A DNA stretch of 64,000 nucleotides from QUBU01 sp014337915 (GTDB lineage Bacteria > Pseudomonadota > Gammaproteobacteria > Steroidobacterales > GCA-2729495), in NCBI GenBank assembly GCA_030263395.1, contig SZOW01000015.1, forward strand, positions 1 to 64,000, written 5' to 3'. The position numbers and the translations under genes are program-made. How positions within the stretch are numbered: position 1 is the first letter of the stretch; each line of letters opens with the position of its first letter. This document shows positions 9,087 to 17,143 of this stretch, in pieces. The notes under the pieces are model-generated. The model worked only from the letters and a program-made list of their open reading frames with translations, did no database searches and had not been told where the DNA came from.

Positions 9087-9599
9087 ATGGCGAAGTACAC
9101 GAAGGCCCAGGCCTACAAGATTGCGAAGGTCCTGCACTGGATCGCCTTCGTGTTCATCGTCTTCAACCTGCTGTCCGGCTGGCGCCTGGAGAACTTCGAG
9201 AGGGACGTCAAGATCGTGCTGATGATGGTCCACTCCAGTGTCGGCACCACGATCTTCCTCCTCATGCTGCTGCGCTGGTGGTGGCGCAAGTCGCACAAGC
9301 TTTACGAGCCGCCACGCTGGTGGAAGCGGCCGTCGATGGTCCTGCAGTGGGTGTTCTACCCGCTGGTCCTGCTGCAGGTGCTGATCGGCGTGGCGCAGGC
9401 AGCCTTCGTGGACATCCCGATCCTCGGCTTCGGCTTCATCCCCTATTCCTCGCTGGGGCCCGACAACCCGGCCGTCAGCAGGACCTTCCTGACCATGCAT
9501 CAGTGGATGGCCTGGCTGCTGATCGTCCTCACGATCATCCACGGTGTCGATCGCGGGCGTACGGCATTCATCGAGGCGCCTGCCGCCGGGCCCGCCTAG
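9087..9599 (+). CDS. Cytochrome b561 (prokaryotic, di-heme type)
   Basis: A 170-residue four-helix membrane cytochrome. Family signatures are the early VLHWIAFVFIVFNLLSGW, HSSVGTTIFLLMLLRWWWR in helix 2, and MHQWMAWLLIVLTIIHG in the last helix; these supply the His residues that bind two b hemes. Such proteins pass electrons between the quinone pool and periplasmic acceptors. The ATG at 9087 has GGAAGG 7 nt upstream; the longer open frame from 8922 is not needed. Its partner is unknown; nirS and the molybdenum dehydrogenase, which lacks a heme b subunit here, are both within about 8 kb, but no linkage is proven. Confidence 0.88.
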   Translation: MAKYTKAQAYKIAKVLHWIAFVFIVFNLLSGWRLENFERDVKIVLMMVHSSVGTTIFLLMLLRWWWRKSHKLYEPPRWWKRPSMVLQWVFYPLVLLQVLIGVAQAAFVDIPILGFGFIPYSSLGPDNPAVSRTFLTMHQWMAWLLIVLTIIHGVDRGRTAFIEAPAAGPA

Positions 9600-9705
9600 G
9601 CCGCCCTGAGCCGCCGGTATCCACCGGTATCCGCTGACAACCCGCTGATCCGGCGGGATTCCTGGACCGCCGCCGGCTGCGGCGGTCTGCCGCAGTGACC
9701 ATTCT

Positions 9706-9741
9706 GGGACAGGGGTGTACGATTTGATACAACCCTGTCCC
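9706..9741. promoter_or_regulatory. Inverted-repeat operator upstream of tetR
   Basis: Two 15-nt arms, GGGACAGGGGTGTAC and ATACAACCCTGTCCC, separated by GATTTG; 13 of 15 positions are complementary. The repeat ends 17 nt before the GTG start of the TetR gene, as expected for an autoregulatory operator. The same site would also control the translationally coupled membrane-protein gene. Confidence 0.75.
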
Positions 9742-9758
9742 ATGAAGCGAATGCAGCC

Positions 9759-10364
9759 GTGTCCAGCAGCGCCGCCCTGCCGTCACCCGCCACCAGCACC
9801 AAGATCGCCAGCCGGCAGAACCGGACCCGCGAGCGCATCCTGGCCGAAAGCACGCGGCTATTCCTGACCCGCGGCTTCGACAACGTGAGCGTGGATGCCA
9901 TCGTCAGCGCTGCCGAGGTGGCCCGCAGCAGCTTCTACCGGTTCTTCGCCAATCGCGAGGAAGTCCTGGGAAGCATCATGCGCCCGGTGTTCGAGACCGG
10001 CATAGGCATGATGGCGGAAGTCGGGCAACGCCCGCCGCAGGCACTCATGGACGGCATCTGCGATGTCTACCTGCGCCTCTGGTCCGCCAGCCCCGACACC
10101 CTGCGGCTGGTCACCCGGACCGGCGGTGCGTATTTCCGGCTCTTCGAAGACCTGCACCGTCGCTTCCGCGAGCAACTGGTCGACGCCATGCAACGCGTGG
10201 AAACCGCCGGCCTGCTGCTCAATGACAACGGCTACAACTCGGCCCGGATCATCGCGCGCGTCGCGGTGCCGCTGCTCGAGGTGTACCGCGACGATCCACG
10301 CATCGACATCCTGTTTCACCAGGCCATGAACGGCCTGCTCATCAAGCCCGGGGCAAAACCATGA
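9759..10364 (+). CDS. TetR family transcriptional regulator
   Basis: A 201-residue repressor. The N-terminal helix-turn-helix (about residues 24-70) reads RTRERILAESTRLF through FDNVSVDAIVSAAEVARSSFYRFF, a standard TetR DNA-binding domain; the C-terminal ligand-binding part is not specific to any known subgroup. The start is a GTG; the two ATG codons just upstream are out of frame. A strong inverted repeat at 9706-9741 sits right before the start and is its probable operator. The stop codon overlaps the start of the next gene (ATGA), so repressor and membrane protein are translationally coupled and presumably respond to the same compound. Confidence 0.9.
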   Translation: MSSSAALPSPATSTKIASRQNRTRERILAESTRLFLTRGFDNVSVDAIVSAAEVARSSFYRFFANREEVLGSIMRPVFETGIGMMAEVGQRPPQALMDGICDVYLRLWSASPDTLRLVTRTGGAYFRLFEDLHRRFREQLVDAMQRVETAGLLLNDNGYNSARIIARVAVPLLEVYRDDPRIDILFHQAMNGLLIKPGAKP

Positions 10365-11299
10365 CAACAACGACACTTCCTGGCATCGGCAGCAACTTCA
10401 GGCGGGTCTTCTACCGGCCGCCCTTCGTCGGCCTTCTGGCCTTCTTCGTGGTTTTCATCATGCAGGGCCTGGGCCATACGCAGATGGTCCTGATGGAGGC
10501 CATCTTCGGCGAGCACTACGTCTACGAATCCGCCTTCGCCACCGGCCTCATTGGCGCCATCTGCCTGTGGATCGCCATGCGCAGCAGGAGCGAGGTCACC
10601 GCAACCTGGCTCGGCTTCTTCGCTGGCACCTGCCTCTGGACCGGCTGGGTGGAGTTCACCTACGTCTGGTCGGCCAACATGCTCAACGTGCCGGACCTGA
10701 TGGACCCCTATGCGCCGGGACAGATCGCCACCAAGGCGGAATACCTGGTGATGATGTCCTCGGCCGGCGTACTGCTGGCGACCCTGATCCCGCTGCTGAT
10801 GAACCGGGAAACCAAGTGCAACATGTTCGCCTGGTTCCAGCGCAACCTGAACATGCGCACCGGCAGGCCGAGCCGCGGCTACGAGCGCAACTTCGGCTAC
10901 ATCACCTGCCTGGAGACCATCTACGTCATCTGGTTCTGCTACCTGGTGCTGCTGTTCATCTACGACGACAACATCCTCGGCGACCGCCACCCGGTGACCT
11001 ACGGCATTTTCTTCGTGACCACCGCCTGGTCGCTGTACCTGATCAACCGCCTGCGCCAGATGTGGAAGGTCACCACCGCGATCCGCTATGCGATCCCGAC
11101 GGCCATCATCGCCTACAGTGCCTACGAGATCGTCGGCCGCTGGAACCTGTTCGCGGACATCTGGGTGGAACCGGGCAAGTACTGGCTGGAACTGACGCTG
11201 TTCTTCGGCGCGCTGATCGTGGCGGCGGTGGTGGCGGTCCTGACTCCGCAACACCAGAAGGCCGCGCTGGAACGCCAGGAGCGCGAGAGCCACGGCTGA
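10361..11299 (+). CDS. Polytopic membrane protein of unknown function
   Basis: 312 residues with about seven predicted membrane helices: FVGLLAFFVVFIMQGLGH, FATGLIGAICLWIAM, a Trp-rich ATWLGFFAGTCLWTGWVEF, YLVMMSSAGVLLATLIPLLM, CLETIYVIWFCYLVLLFIY, a pair near 220-265, and LTLFFGALIVAAVVAVL. Conserved-looking acidic and aromatic residues occur inside the helices (WVEFTYVW, ECLETIYVIW-like), as in carriers or redox membrane proteins. I do not recognise the family. It overlaps the TetR stop by 4 nt, so it is the likely regulated target. It converges with the Rossmann protein gene, leaving only 25 bp between stops. Confidence 0.75.
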   Translation: MTTTTLPGIGSNFRRVFYRPPFVGLLAFFVVFIMQGLGHTQMVLMEAIFGEHYVYESAFATGLIGAICLWIAMRSRSEVTATWLGFFAGTCLWTGWVEFTYVWSANMLNVPDLMDPYAPGQIATKAEYLVMMSSAGVLLATLIPLLMNRETKCNMFAWFQRNLNMRTGRPSRGYERNFGYITCLETIYVIWFCYLVLLFIYDDNILGDRHPVTYGIFFVTTAWSLYLINRLRQMWKVTTAIRYAIPTAIIAYSAYEIVGRWNLFADIWVEPGKYWLELTLFFGALIVAAVVAVLTPQHQKAALERQERESHG

Positions 11300-11324
11300 G
11301 GCCGGGCCGGGAGGGAAATACCGC

Positions 11325-12083
11325 TCAGCGTGGTGGTGGCCAGCCGAGCGAGCTGTCGCGCACGTGGTAGGTCTTGCCGAGGCAGGCCGCCCGGCCCAGG
11401 CAGGAAACTGTAAGCGCCGCCAGGTCCGCGCGGGTCATCGGCCCGAGCCAGCCATCGTCCTCGGTCAGCTCCGCCTTGCCCGTTGGCGGCGTGCCATCCG
11501 GCCACAGGCGCGTGTTGCGGATGATGGTGAACGGCAGGCCGCTCTGTCGCAGCACGTCCTCGCCGACTCCCTGGTCCTGCAGCCGCCCGAGCAGGCCGGG
11601 CACCCGGTCCCAGCCGGCACTGGCAAATTTCGCGGCGTTGGCTCCCGCGCCCACGGCACTGCTGTGGATGAACTGGCGCACACCAGCGGCCTTTGCCGCC
11701 GCAGTCAGCGGCGGCATCAGCGTGGCGTAGAACCGCGGGTTACCGTCCTCGACGCGAACCGCGGTGATGACAGCATCCACCCGCCGCCCGCGGAAAGCCG
11801 CGTCGACCTGCGCCGGCTGCATGAGATCGCCCTCGACGAAACGGACCGGCAGCCCGTCGAGCCGCTCGCGATCCGATCCAGGGCGGGTGAACACCGTGAC
11901 CTGATCACCACGGGCGACGAGCCGGCGCACGATCTCGGCGCCGAGCTGGCCGGTGCCACCGAAGACCATGACCTCGACCGGGCCACCAGGGGCGCCACTC
12001 GCGGCGGTCCCGGGCGCCGGTGCAGCGATGGCCAGCGCCAGTGGCGCCAGCAACCCGATCAGCAGATTGAGCAGCGGTTTCAT
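11325..12083 (-). CDS. NAD(P)-binding NmrA/SDR-like protein with signal peptide
   Basis: 252 residues. A hydrophobic, Ala-rich N-terminus (MKPLLNLLIGLLAPLALAIA, cleavage near APG) precedes an atypical-SDR Rossmann domain with the NAD(P) motif VMVFGGTGQLGAEIVRRL, the acidic-position strand VRFVEGDL, and IHSSAVGAG. The family includes NAD(P)H sensors and quinone or sugar-type reductases. An export signal on a nicotinamide-binding protein is unusual, since the periplasm has no known NAD(P)H pool. It is the last gene of the minus-strand operon headed by the nitrilase-like gene, 38 bp after the MgtC gene. Its function is unknown. Confidence 0.8.
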   Translation of the reverse strand: MKPLLNLLIGLLAPLALAIAAPAPGTAASGAPGGPVEVMVFGGTGQLGAEIVRRLVARGDQVTVFTRPGSDRERLDGLPVRFVEGDLMQPAQVDAAFRGRRVDAVITAVRVEDGNPRFYATLMPPLTAAAKAAGVRQFIHSSAVGAGANAAKFASAGWDRVPGLLGRLQDQGVGEDVLRQSGLPFTIIRNTRLWPDGTPPTGKAELTEDDGWLGPMTRADLAALTVSCLGRAACLGKTYHVRDSSLGWPPPR

Positions 12084-12121
12084 GCAGGCATGGTAGCGCC
12101 TTGCCGGCGGGTCGCAAGCAC

Positions 12122-12811
12122 TCAGGCAGCCGGCGTACCGTCGGGGGCAATGGCCATGACGCCCGGCAGGGCCCCGAGGTATTTCATCACCGCGGCGACA
12201 TCGTCGACCGTGCCCGCGCGGATCACCAGGTGCAGTTCCTGCTGTGCCGGCCCCGCACCGGGGCGGGCTTCGACGTGCTGCAGCCAGACTCCACCCTTGA
12301 CCAACGCTGCTTCGATGTCGGCCTGCGAGGTCAGGCGTGTATCGATTCGCAGCACCAGCGCCTGCAGCTGCTGGCGGCGCACCATCAGGCGCCGCTCCAG
12401 CGGCTTGAGCCCCATAAGGATGACGAGGATCAGCACCGTGGTGCTCACCGCCGCCAGGTACAGGCCGCCGCCCACGGCGAGGCCGATGGCTGCCACCACC
12501 CAGAGGCTGGCCGCTGTGGTCAGGCCGCGGACGATCTCCTGCCGCAGCAGGATGGTACCGGCACCGAGAAAGCCGATGCCGCTGACCACCTGGGCGGCCA
12601 TCCGCGATGGATCGAGCGCGATGTCGGGATGGTCCAGCACCGCGGCGAAGCCATAGGCCGACACGATCATGATGAGCGTGGAACCGACGCAGACCAGCAT
12701 GTGGGTGCGCAGGCCCGCCACCCAGTGCAGGCGCTCGCGCTCCAGGCCGATCAGGCTGCCGAGCAGGGCGGCGAGCAGCAGTCTTGCGATGAGATCGGTT
12801 GCTGGCAGCAT
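12122..12811 (-). CDS. MgtC/SapB family membrane protein
   Basis: 229 residues. The N-terminal half is the MgtC/SapB domain: LLLAALLGSLIGLERE, GLRTHMLVCVGSTLIMIVSAY, the signature GIGFLGAGTI, and GLTTAASLWVVAAIGLAVGGG, four to five helices. The C-terminal part (LVLRIDTRL..., LVIRAGTVDDVAAVMKYLGALPGV) looks like an ACT-type cytoplasmic domain. The family is tied to magnesium limitation and stress, often by acting on other membrane proteins. The ATG at 12809-12811 is chosen for the GGAGG 6 nt upstream. It lies in the run of minus-strand genes after the molybdoenzyme, separated by 63 bp, so cotranscription is possible but not certain. Confidence 0.88.
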   Translation of the reverse strand: MLPATDLIARLLLAALLGSLIGLERERLHWVAGLRTHMLVCVGSTLIMIVSAYGFAAVLDHPDIALDPSRMAAQVVSGIGFLGAGTILLRQEIVRGLTTAASLWVVAAIGLAVGGGLYLAAVSTTVLILVILMGLKPLERRLMVRRQQLQALVLRIDTRLTSQADIEAALVKGGVWLQHVEARPGAGPAQQELHLVIRAGTVDDVAAVMKYLGALPGVMAIAPDGTPAA

Positions 12812-12874
12812 GCGACACCTCCAGGGGGCCGGCGGCCACGGCCGCATCGACAGCCCTGGCGCTACCCTACGCCA

Positions 12875-13273
12875 TCAACCAATGCCGGTCACGCCGTGGA
12901 AGACTTCGGCGGCGGCGACCAGCCCGCCCTCGTCGAAAGTCATGTTCTCCGACACCCTGCGGTCCCTGCCATCGATCCGCGAGTCATAGACGATGGCCAG
13001 TTCCCGGCGCGACGGGTCCCAAAGGACATGGTCGACGGTGAAATGCAGCGTGCCGATAGCGGCGAGCGCCGCGTTCCAGTAGTCACGCAGCGCCTGCTTG
13101 CCATGGATGGTTGCCGCGCCGGCCACCGCGAGGGCGGTCGGGCTGGTGAAGACGATGTCGTCGCGGAAATGGGCCAGGACGGCTTCGACATCCCGGCGGT
13201 TCCATGCCGCCGCCCAGCGGGCGGCGAAGGACTCCATGTGCCTGCGATCCAGGGTCGGGTCCAGGCCCGGCAT
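12875..13273 (-). CDS. SnoaL/NTF2-like protein (DUF4440 type)
   Basis: 132 residues of the cone-shaped NTF2-like fold: FAARWAAAWNRRDVEAVLAHF opens the family, followed by DDIVFTSPTA, the GKQALRDYW helix and strands ending in the DRRVSENMTFDEGGLV region. Members are small enzymes or ligand-binding proteins; no catalytic assignment can be made. It starts 9 nt after the Fe-S subunit stop codon, so it is part of the molybdoenzyme operon and may act on the product of that enzyme. Confidence 0.8.
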   Translation of the reverse strand: MPGLDPTLDRRHMESFAARWAAAWNRRDVEAVLAHFRDDIVFTSPTALAVAGAATIHGKQALRDYWNAALAAIGTLHFTVDHVLWDPSRRELAIVYDSRIDGRDRRVSENMTFDEGGLVAAAEVFHGVTGIG

Positions 13274-13282
13274 GCGGGTTCC

Positions 13283-14311
13283 CTACACCTTCCCCGGAAA
13301 CGTCCCGTCCAGCGTCGAGGCGATCTTCACCTCGGGGATGTTGAACAGGCTCTTCCAGTCGCGGGCGATGAGCAGGTCCATCAGCTCGCTGGGCTTGCCG
13401 TCCTGCTTCTTCTCCATTTCCTCGTGCAGCGTGATCAGCGCGGCGTCGACGGCGGGGCCAAACAGGTAGCGCAGGTACTCCATCGGCACCCGGGGATTCT
13501 CCTCGTCGAAGCGGCCTTCTGCATCGAAGCGCGGCGGCAGGATCGGCGGGATGTAGTAGACGTTGGGCTCGGTGCCGTATTCCGGGTGCAGCGGGATCGC
13601 CACCTTCCACTCGTTGACCAGCTTATGGATCGGGCCGTCGTCCTCCAGGTAGCCGACGAAGCGCAGCCGGCCGGGGCACTGGCGCGCGCAGGCGGGCGCG
13701 ATGCCCTGCTCCACCCGCGGGAAGCAGAAGATGCACTTCTGCGTCTTGCGCTTGACGTAGTTGAAGTACACCTTGTCGTAGGGACAGGCCTGGTTGCAGA
13801 GGCGGAAGCCCTGGCACTTGTCCTGGTCCACCAGCACGATGCCGTCCTGCTCGCGCTTGTAGATGGCACGCACCGGGCAGGCTTCGAGGCAGGCCGGCTT
13901 GGTGCAGTGGTTGCACAGCCGCGGCAGGTAGAAGTGGTAGTTGTTGGGGAATTCGCCGGAGGAGCTGTCCTCGCTCCAGTTCGGGCCGTACTCCATCGGC
14001 TCTGGCCGCTGCAGGCGCTCCTCGGTACCCTGGAAGTAGACGGCCTCGTGGTTGAGCTGTGCCGGCGTGCCGTAGTCCTTGTCGTCGTGCAGGCCGCCGT
14101 ACTGGAGCACGCCGTCCTTCCAGCCGGCCTTCTTGCCGTGTTCCTCCCAGTCGCGCGGATAACCGGGGCCGGGCTTGGTCTCGACGTTGTTCCAGAGCAT
14201 GTACTCCTGGCCCGGCTCGTCGGTCCACAGGCTCTTGCAGGCCGCGGTGCAGGCCTGGCAGCCGATGCACTTGTTCAGGTCGATCACCATGGCGACTTGG
14301 CGCGTGGTCAT
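13283..14311 (-). CDS. Four-cluster iron-sulfur subunit of a type II DMSO-reductase-family enzyme (EbdB/DdhB/NarH-like)
   Basis: 342 residues, the usual size for EbdB/DdhB-type beta subunits. Four ferredoxin-like Cys groups are present: C15-IG-C-QA-C-TAA-C at the N-terminus, NHCTKPACLEACP, CQGFRLCNQACPY and CIFCFPRVEQGIAPACARQCPG. In the third group a Phe stands where a fourth Cys would be (CQGFRLC), the sign of a [3Fe-4S] cluster as in NarH, where it is Trp. It relays electrons from the Mo subunit to a heme or cytochrome acceptor. No signal peptide is seen, consistent with co-export on the Tat signal of the partner subunit encoded 19 bp upstream. Gamma (heme b) and chaperone genes usual for this family are not adjacent. 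Confidence 0.92.
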   Translation of the reverse strand: MTTRQVAMVIDLNKCIGCQACTAACKSLWTDEPGQEYMLWNNVETKPGPGYPRDWEEHGKKAGWKDGVLQYGGLHDDKDYGTPAQLNHEAVYFQGTEERLQRPEPMEYGPNWSEDSSSGEFPNNYHFYLPRLCNHCTKPACLEACPVRAIYKREQDGIVLVDQDKCQGFRLCNQACPYDKVYFNYVKRKTQKCIFCFPRVEQGIAPACARQCPGRLRFVGYLEDDGPIHKLVNEWKVAIPLHPEYGTEPNVYYIPPILPPRFDAEGRFDEENPRVPMEYLRYLFGPAVDAALITLHEEMEKKQDGKPSELMDLLIARDWKSLFNIPEVKIASTLDGTFPGKV

Positions 14312-14330
14312 GTCGGCATCCTCTGCGGGC

Positions 14331-17111
14331 TCAGGCCCTGGCTGGGGCTTCGTATCTGTCGAAGCTCACCGTCGTGTCCTGGAACGTCAGGTTCGGCACG
14401 TAGTTCGGCGCGCGGTAGCCGATGTGCCCGTAGCCACCGACCAGCGAAGTCGGCTTCAGCAGGCCATCGGTGGAAATCACGGCGCTGAAGTTCTGGCGGT
14501 TGCGGAACATCATCGGGTCCCAGCCGTGGTACATGAACAGCTGGCCGCGGCCCAGGCCACCGCTGATGTGCGCCATGGCGATGAAGGAGCCGTGGTTGTT
14601 GAACACCCGGACCAGGTCGCCATCGGCCACGCCCTTGGCCTTCGCATCCTCGGCGTTGACGTAGACATCCGGCTCCCCGCGCTGCAGGTGCAGCATCAGC
14701 CAGTCGTCGCGGCACCAGCTGTGGATGCCGTGGCGCGCATGCCCCATCAGCAGGCGGCCGCTGTGACCGGGGTTGGCCAGCGGCTCCTTGTGCACCGGCA
14801 GCTGTTCGCCCTCGGCGAGGAACCAGTCGTGGTCCATGTAGTACTGCTGGCGCCGGGTCAGGGTTTCGTAGGGCACCTTGTCACGGGTGCTGGCCAGCGT
14901 CTTGTAGGAGTACGGCGACTGCGGGCCGAACTGCGTGGAGCTGGAGTCGTTGACCCGCAGGAAGCCCTTCTTCGCCAGTTCCGCATAGCTGGTCTTAGGG
15001 ATACCGAAGGAATTGTCGAGCAGGAACTGCACGATATCGCGGTTGTCGCGGATCCTGCCACCGAGCGTCATCAGCTCGTCGAGCTTCGTGTAGTCGTGCT
15101 CGATCGGCTGGCCGTTGAAGGTGTCCCTGATCGGCGCCAGGTTGCGCGCCCTTGCCAGACGGGCGATGGCCGTCGCCAGGCGCAGCATGGCGGTGTAGTC
15201 GTCCACTGATTCGCCGAGCGGCGGCACCGACTGGTCGAGCACCTGCAGGTAGGGCGTGCGGCCCTCCATGGTGATGTCGTGGCGCTCGTAGTGGTGCGCG
15301 ATGGGCAGCACGTAGTCGGAGTACATCGCCGTGACGCTCATGTCCGGTGTCATGGCGACGATGCAGTCGAGCTTCTCGAAGATGTTGTGGCGCCAGCGGG
15401 TGCCCGAGGCGCGCCAGTTGGCCGGGTTGTTGCCGGCCATGATCGCCATCTTCCAGGGCGTACGCGAAAAATCCGGCAGCCAGCGCTTGTCGATGGCCTC
15501 GCGGTAGTACTGGTCGAAGTGCTCGGCCAGTTCGCGGCTGTAGGCGCTCTCGTTGAGGGCCTTGCCGTCGCCGTGGGCGTAGTCCCAGACCGAGATCGCC
15601 GCCACCTTCAGCCGCGGGCCGACGCCATCGAACACGAACTTCAGGACGCCATCGGACTTCGAGAGCTGCGTGACCTGCATGCCGCCACCCTCGCGACCGG
15701 TGTTGCCGGTCAGCGCGCACATCAGCAGCCAGGCGCGGTGCAGCTTGTCACCGTGCAGCCATTTGCAGGAGCGGTAGCCGGCGAAGATCATGCCGGCGCC
15801 GGACTTCGCGAACTTGCGGGCCACGAAGCGCGTCACGTCGGGGTGCACGCCGCAGACCTCGCGGGCCTGCTCCGGTGTGTACTCGGCATTGCAGAGCAGC
15901 CGGGTCAGCTCGAAGACGGTGGTGACCTCCACCCGCCGGCCATCGGCCGTGGTGATGGTCCAGCGGCCTTCGACCGCAGGCCTGATCCCATCGAGCTTCA
16001 GGCTGCCAGCGGGCGGGGCACCCGGCGGACCCGGCTTCGGCACGATGCCCGTCGCCGGGGCGACCACCGGCCCGCCCGTGTTCTCGTCCCACATGTAGAA
16101 GGTGCTGGCGGCACCCTCGCCCGCCAGGCCCAGGTCGCTGCCGCGCAGGAACTTGCGGGTATCGGTGCGCACCAGGAACGGCAGGTCGGTCTGCTCGCGG
16201 ACGTAGTCCCAGTCGATGAGCCGCTCGGCGATGATGGTCTGCACCATGGCCATGGCCAGCGCCGTGTCGGTGCCGGGCTTCGGGCTCACCCACTTCGAGG
16301 AGTGCATGGCCGAGCCGTTGAAGTCCGGGGTGATGGTGATCAGCTCGGTGCCGTTGTAGCGCGCTTCCCAGAAGAAGTGCGCGTCGGGAATGCGGGTCAC
16401 CGCCGGATTGCATACCCAGACCAGGCAGCACTTCGACTTGAACACCGCCGCCATGCTGTCGCCGGGCAGGTCGTTGCCGAGCGTCATCCAGGCACCGGCC
16501 GGCAGGTCGCCGACGCCGGCGAAGGTTTCCGGGCAGATCATGCCGGTGATGTTGCAGAGCCGGAAGAGCGCAGCGAACGACGCCCTTTTCAGAATCATCT
16601 GCGTGCCCATGGCGAAGGTGATGGATCCCGGCCCGGACTCGGTGGCGTGCTCGATGAACTTCGCGGCGATCTCCTCGGTGGCCTGCTGCCAGCTGATGCG
16701 CCGCCACTTGCCCGCCCCACGCTCGCCGACGCGCTTCATCGGGTAGAGCACGCGCTGCTTGCCGTACATGTACTTGGCCTGGCGGATGCCCTTCTGGCAG
16801 CCGCGCGGGCCGTAGTCCGGCGTGTCGTCGCCGGAGCGGCCGTACTCGCCCTGCTGTTCCTCGCGCCAGACGATGCCGTTCTTGACGTAGACGTTGAACG
16901 CGCAGTGCCCCGTGCAGTTGATGCCGCGGCTGCCGCGCACCACCCGGTCCCAGGTCCACTTCTGCCGCATCAGGTCTTCCCAGCGCGCATAGGGTTTCGC
17001 GAGCTGGGTAGGATCCTGGGCTCCCGCCGGCGCGTACTTCAGCGACAGGCCGAGGGCCATGGCGCCGCCCCCGACGAGGACCTGGCGGCGATCGGTCAGC
17101 ATGGCGGTCAT
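14331..17111 (-). CDS. Molybdopterin catalytic subunit, type II DMSO reductase family (ethylbenzene/C25-sterol dehydrogenase-like)
   Basis: 926 residues, similar in size to EbdA and S25dA. A Tat-type signal (TDRRQVLVGGGAMALGLSL, Arg 8-9) predicts export to the periplasm with the Fe-S subunit. The family start WEDLMRQKWTWDRV is followed by the FS0 cluster region with C66, C70 and C105. The Mo-ligand Asp of type II enzymes is D202 in AGVGDLPAG. Long blocks match EbdA-like proteins as I remember them (GIVWREEQ, YPMKRVGERGAGKWRRISW, REQTDLPFLVRTDTRKFL). Known members hydroxylate C-H bonds of hydrocarbons or sterols anaerobically, or reduce or oxidise S, Cl or Se compounds. The substrate is unknown. 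Oddity: the first FS0 ligand, normally His, is Arg62. The ATG at 17109-17111 has GGAGG 4 nt upstream. Confidence 0.92.
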   Translation of the reverse strand: MTAMLTDRRQVLVGGGAMALGLSLKYAPAGAQDPTQLAKPYARWEDLMRQKWTWDRVVRGSRGINCTGHCAFNVYVKNGIVWREEQQGEYGRSGDDTPDYGPRGCQKGIRQAKYMYGKQRVLYPMKRVGERGAGKWRRISWQQATEEIAAKFIEHATESGPGSITFAMGTQMILKRASFAALFRLCNITGMICPETFAGVGDLPAGAWMTLGNDLPGDSMAAVFKSKCCLVWVCNPAVTRIPDAHFFWEARYNGTELITITPDFNGSAMHSSKWVSPKPGTDTALAMAMVQTIIAERLIDWDYVREQTDLPFLVRTDTRKFLRGSDLGLAGEGAASTFYMWDENTGGPVVAPATGIVPKPGPPGAPPAGSLKLDGIRPAVEGRWTITTADGRRVEVTTVFELTRLLCNAEYTPEQAREVCGVHPDVTRFVARKFAKSGAGMIFAGYRSCKWLHGDKLHRAWLLMCALTGNTGREGGGMQVTQLSKSDGVLKFVFDGVGPRLKVAAISVWDYAHGDGKALNESAYSRELAEHFDQYYREAIDKRWLPDFSRTPWKMAIMAGNNPANWRASGTRWRHNIFEKLDCIVAMTPDMSVTAMYSDYVLPIAHHYERHDITMEGRTPYLQVLDQSVPPLGESVDDYTAMLRLATAIARLARARNLAPIRDTFNGQPIEHDYTKLDELMTLGGRIRDNRDIVQFLLDNSFGIPKTSYAELAKKGFLRVNDSSSTQFGPQSPYSYKTLASTRDKVPYETLTRRQQYYMDHDWFLAEGEQLPVHKEPLANPGHSGRLLMGHARHGIHSWCRDDWLMLHLQRGEPDVYVNAEDAKAKGVADGDLVRVFNNHGSFIAMAHISGGLGRGQLFMYHGWDPMMFRNRQNFSAVISTDGLLKPTSLVGGYGHIGYRAPNYVPNLTFQDTTVSFDRYEAPARA

Positions 17112-17143
17112 TGGGCCTCCCCCACGATCAGCGTTCAGGGATG

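Noticed and set aside
9665..9687. A 9-bp GC-rich hairpin (GACCGCCGC / GCGGCGGTC) after cytochrome b561.
   Set aside because: No T run follows; it may be incidental in GC-rich DNA.
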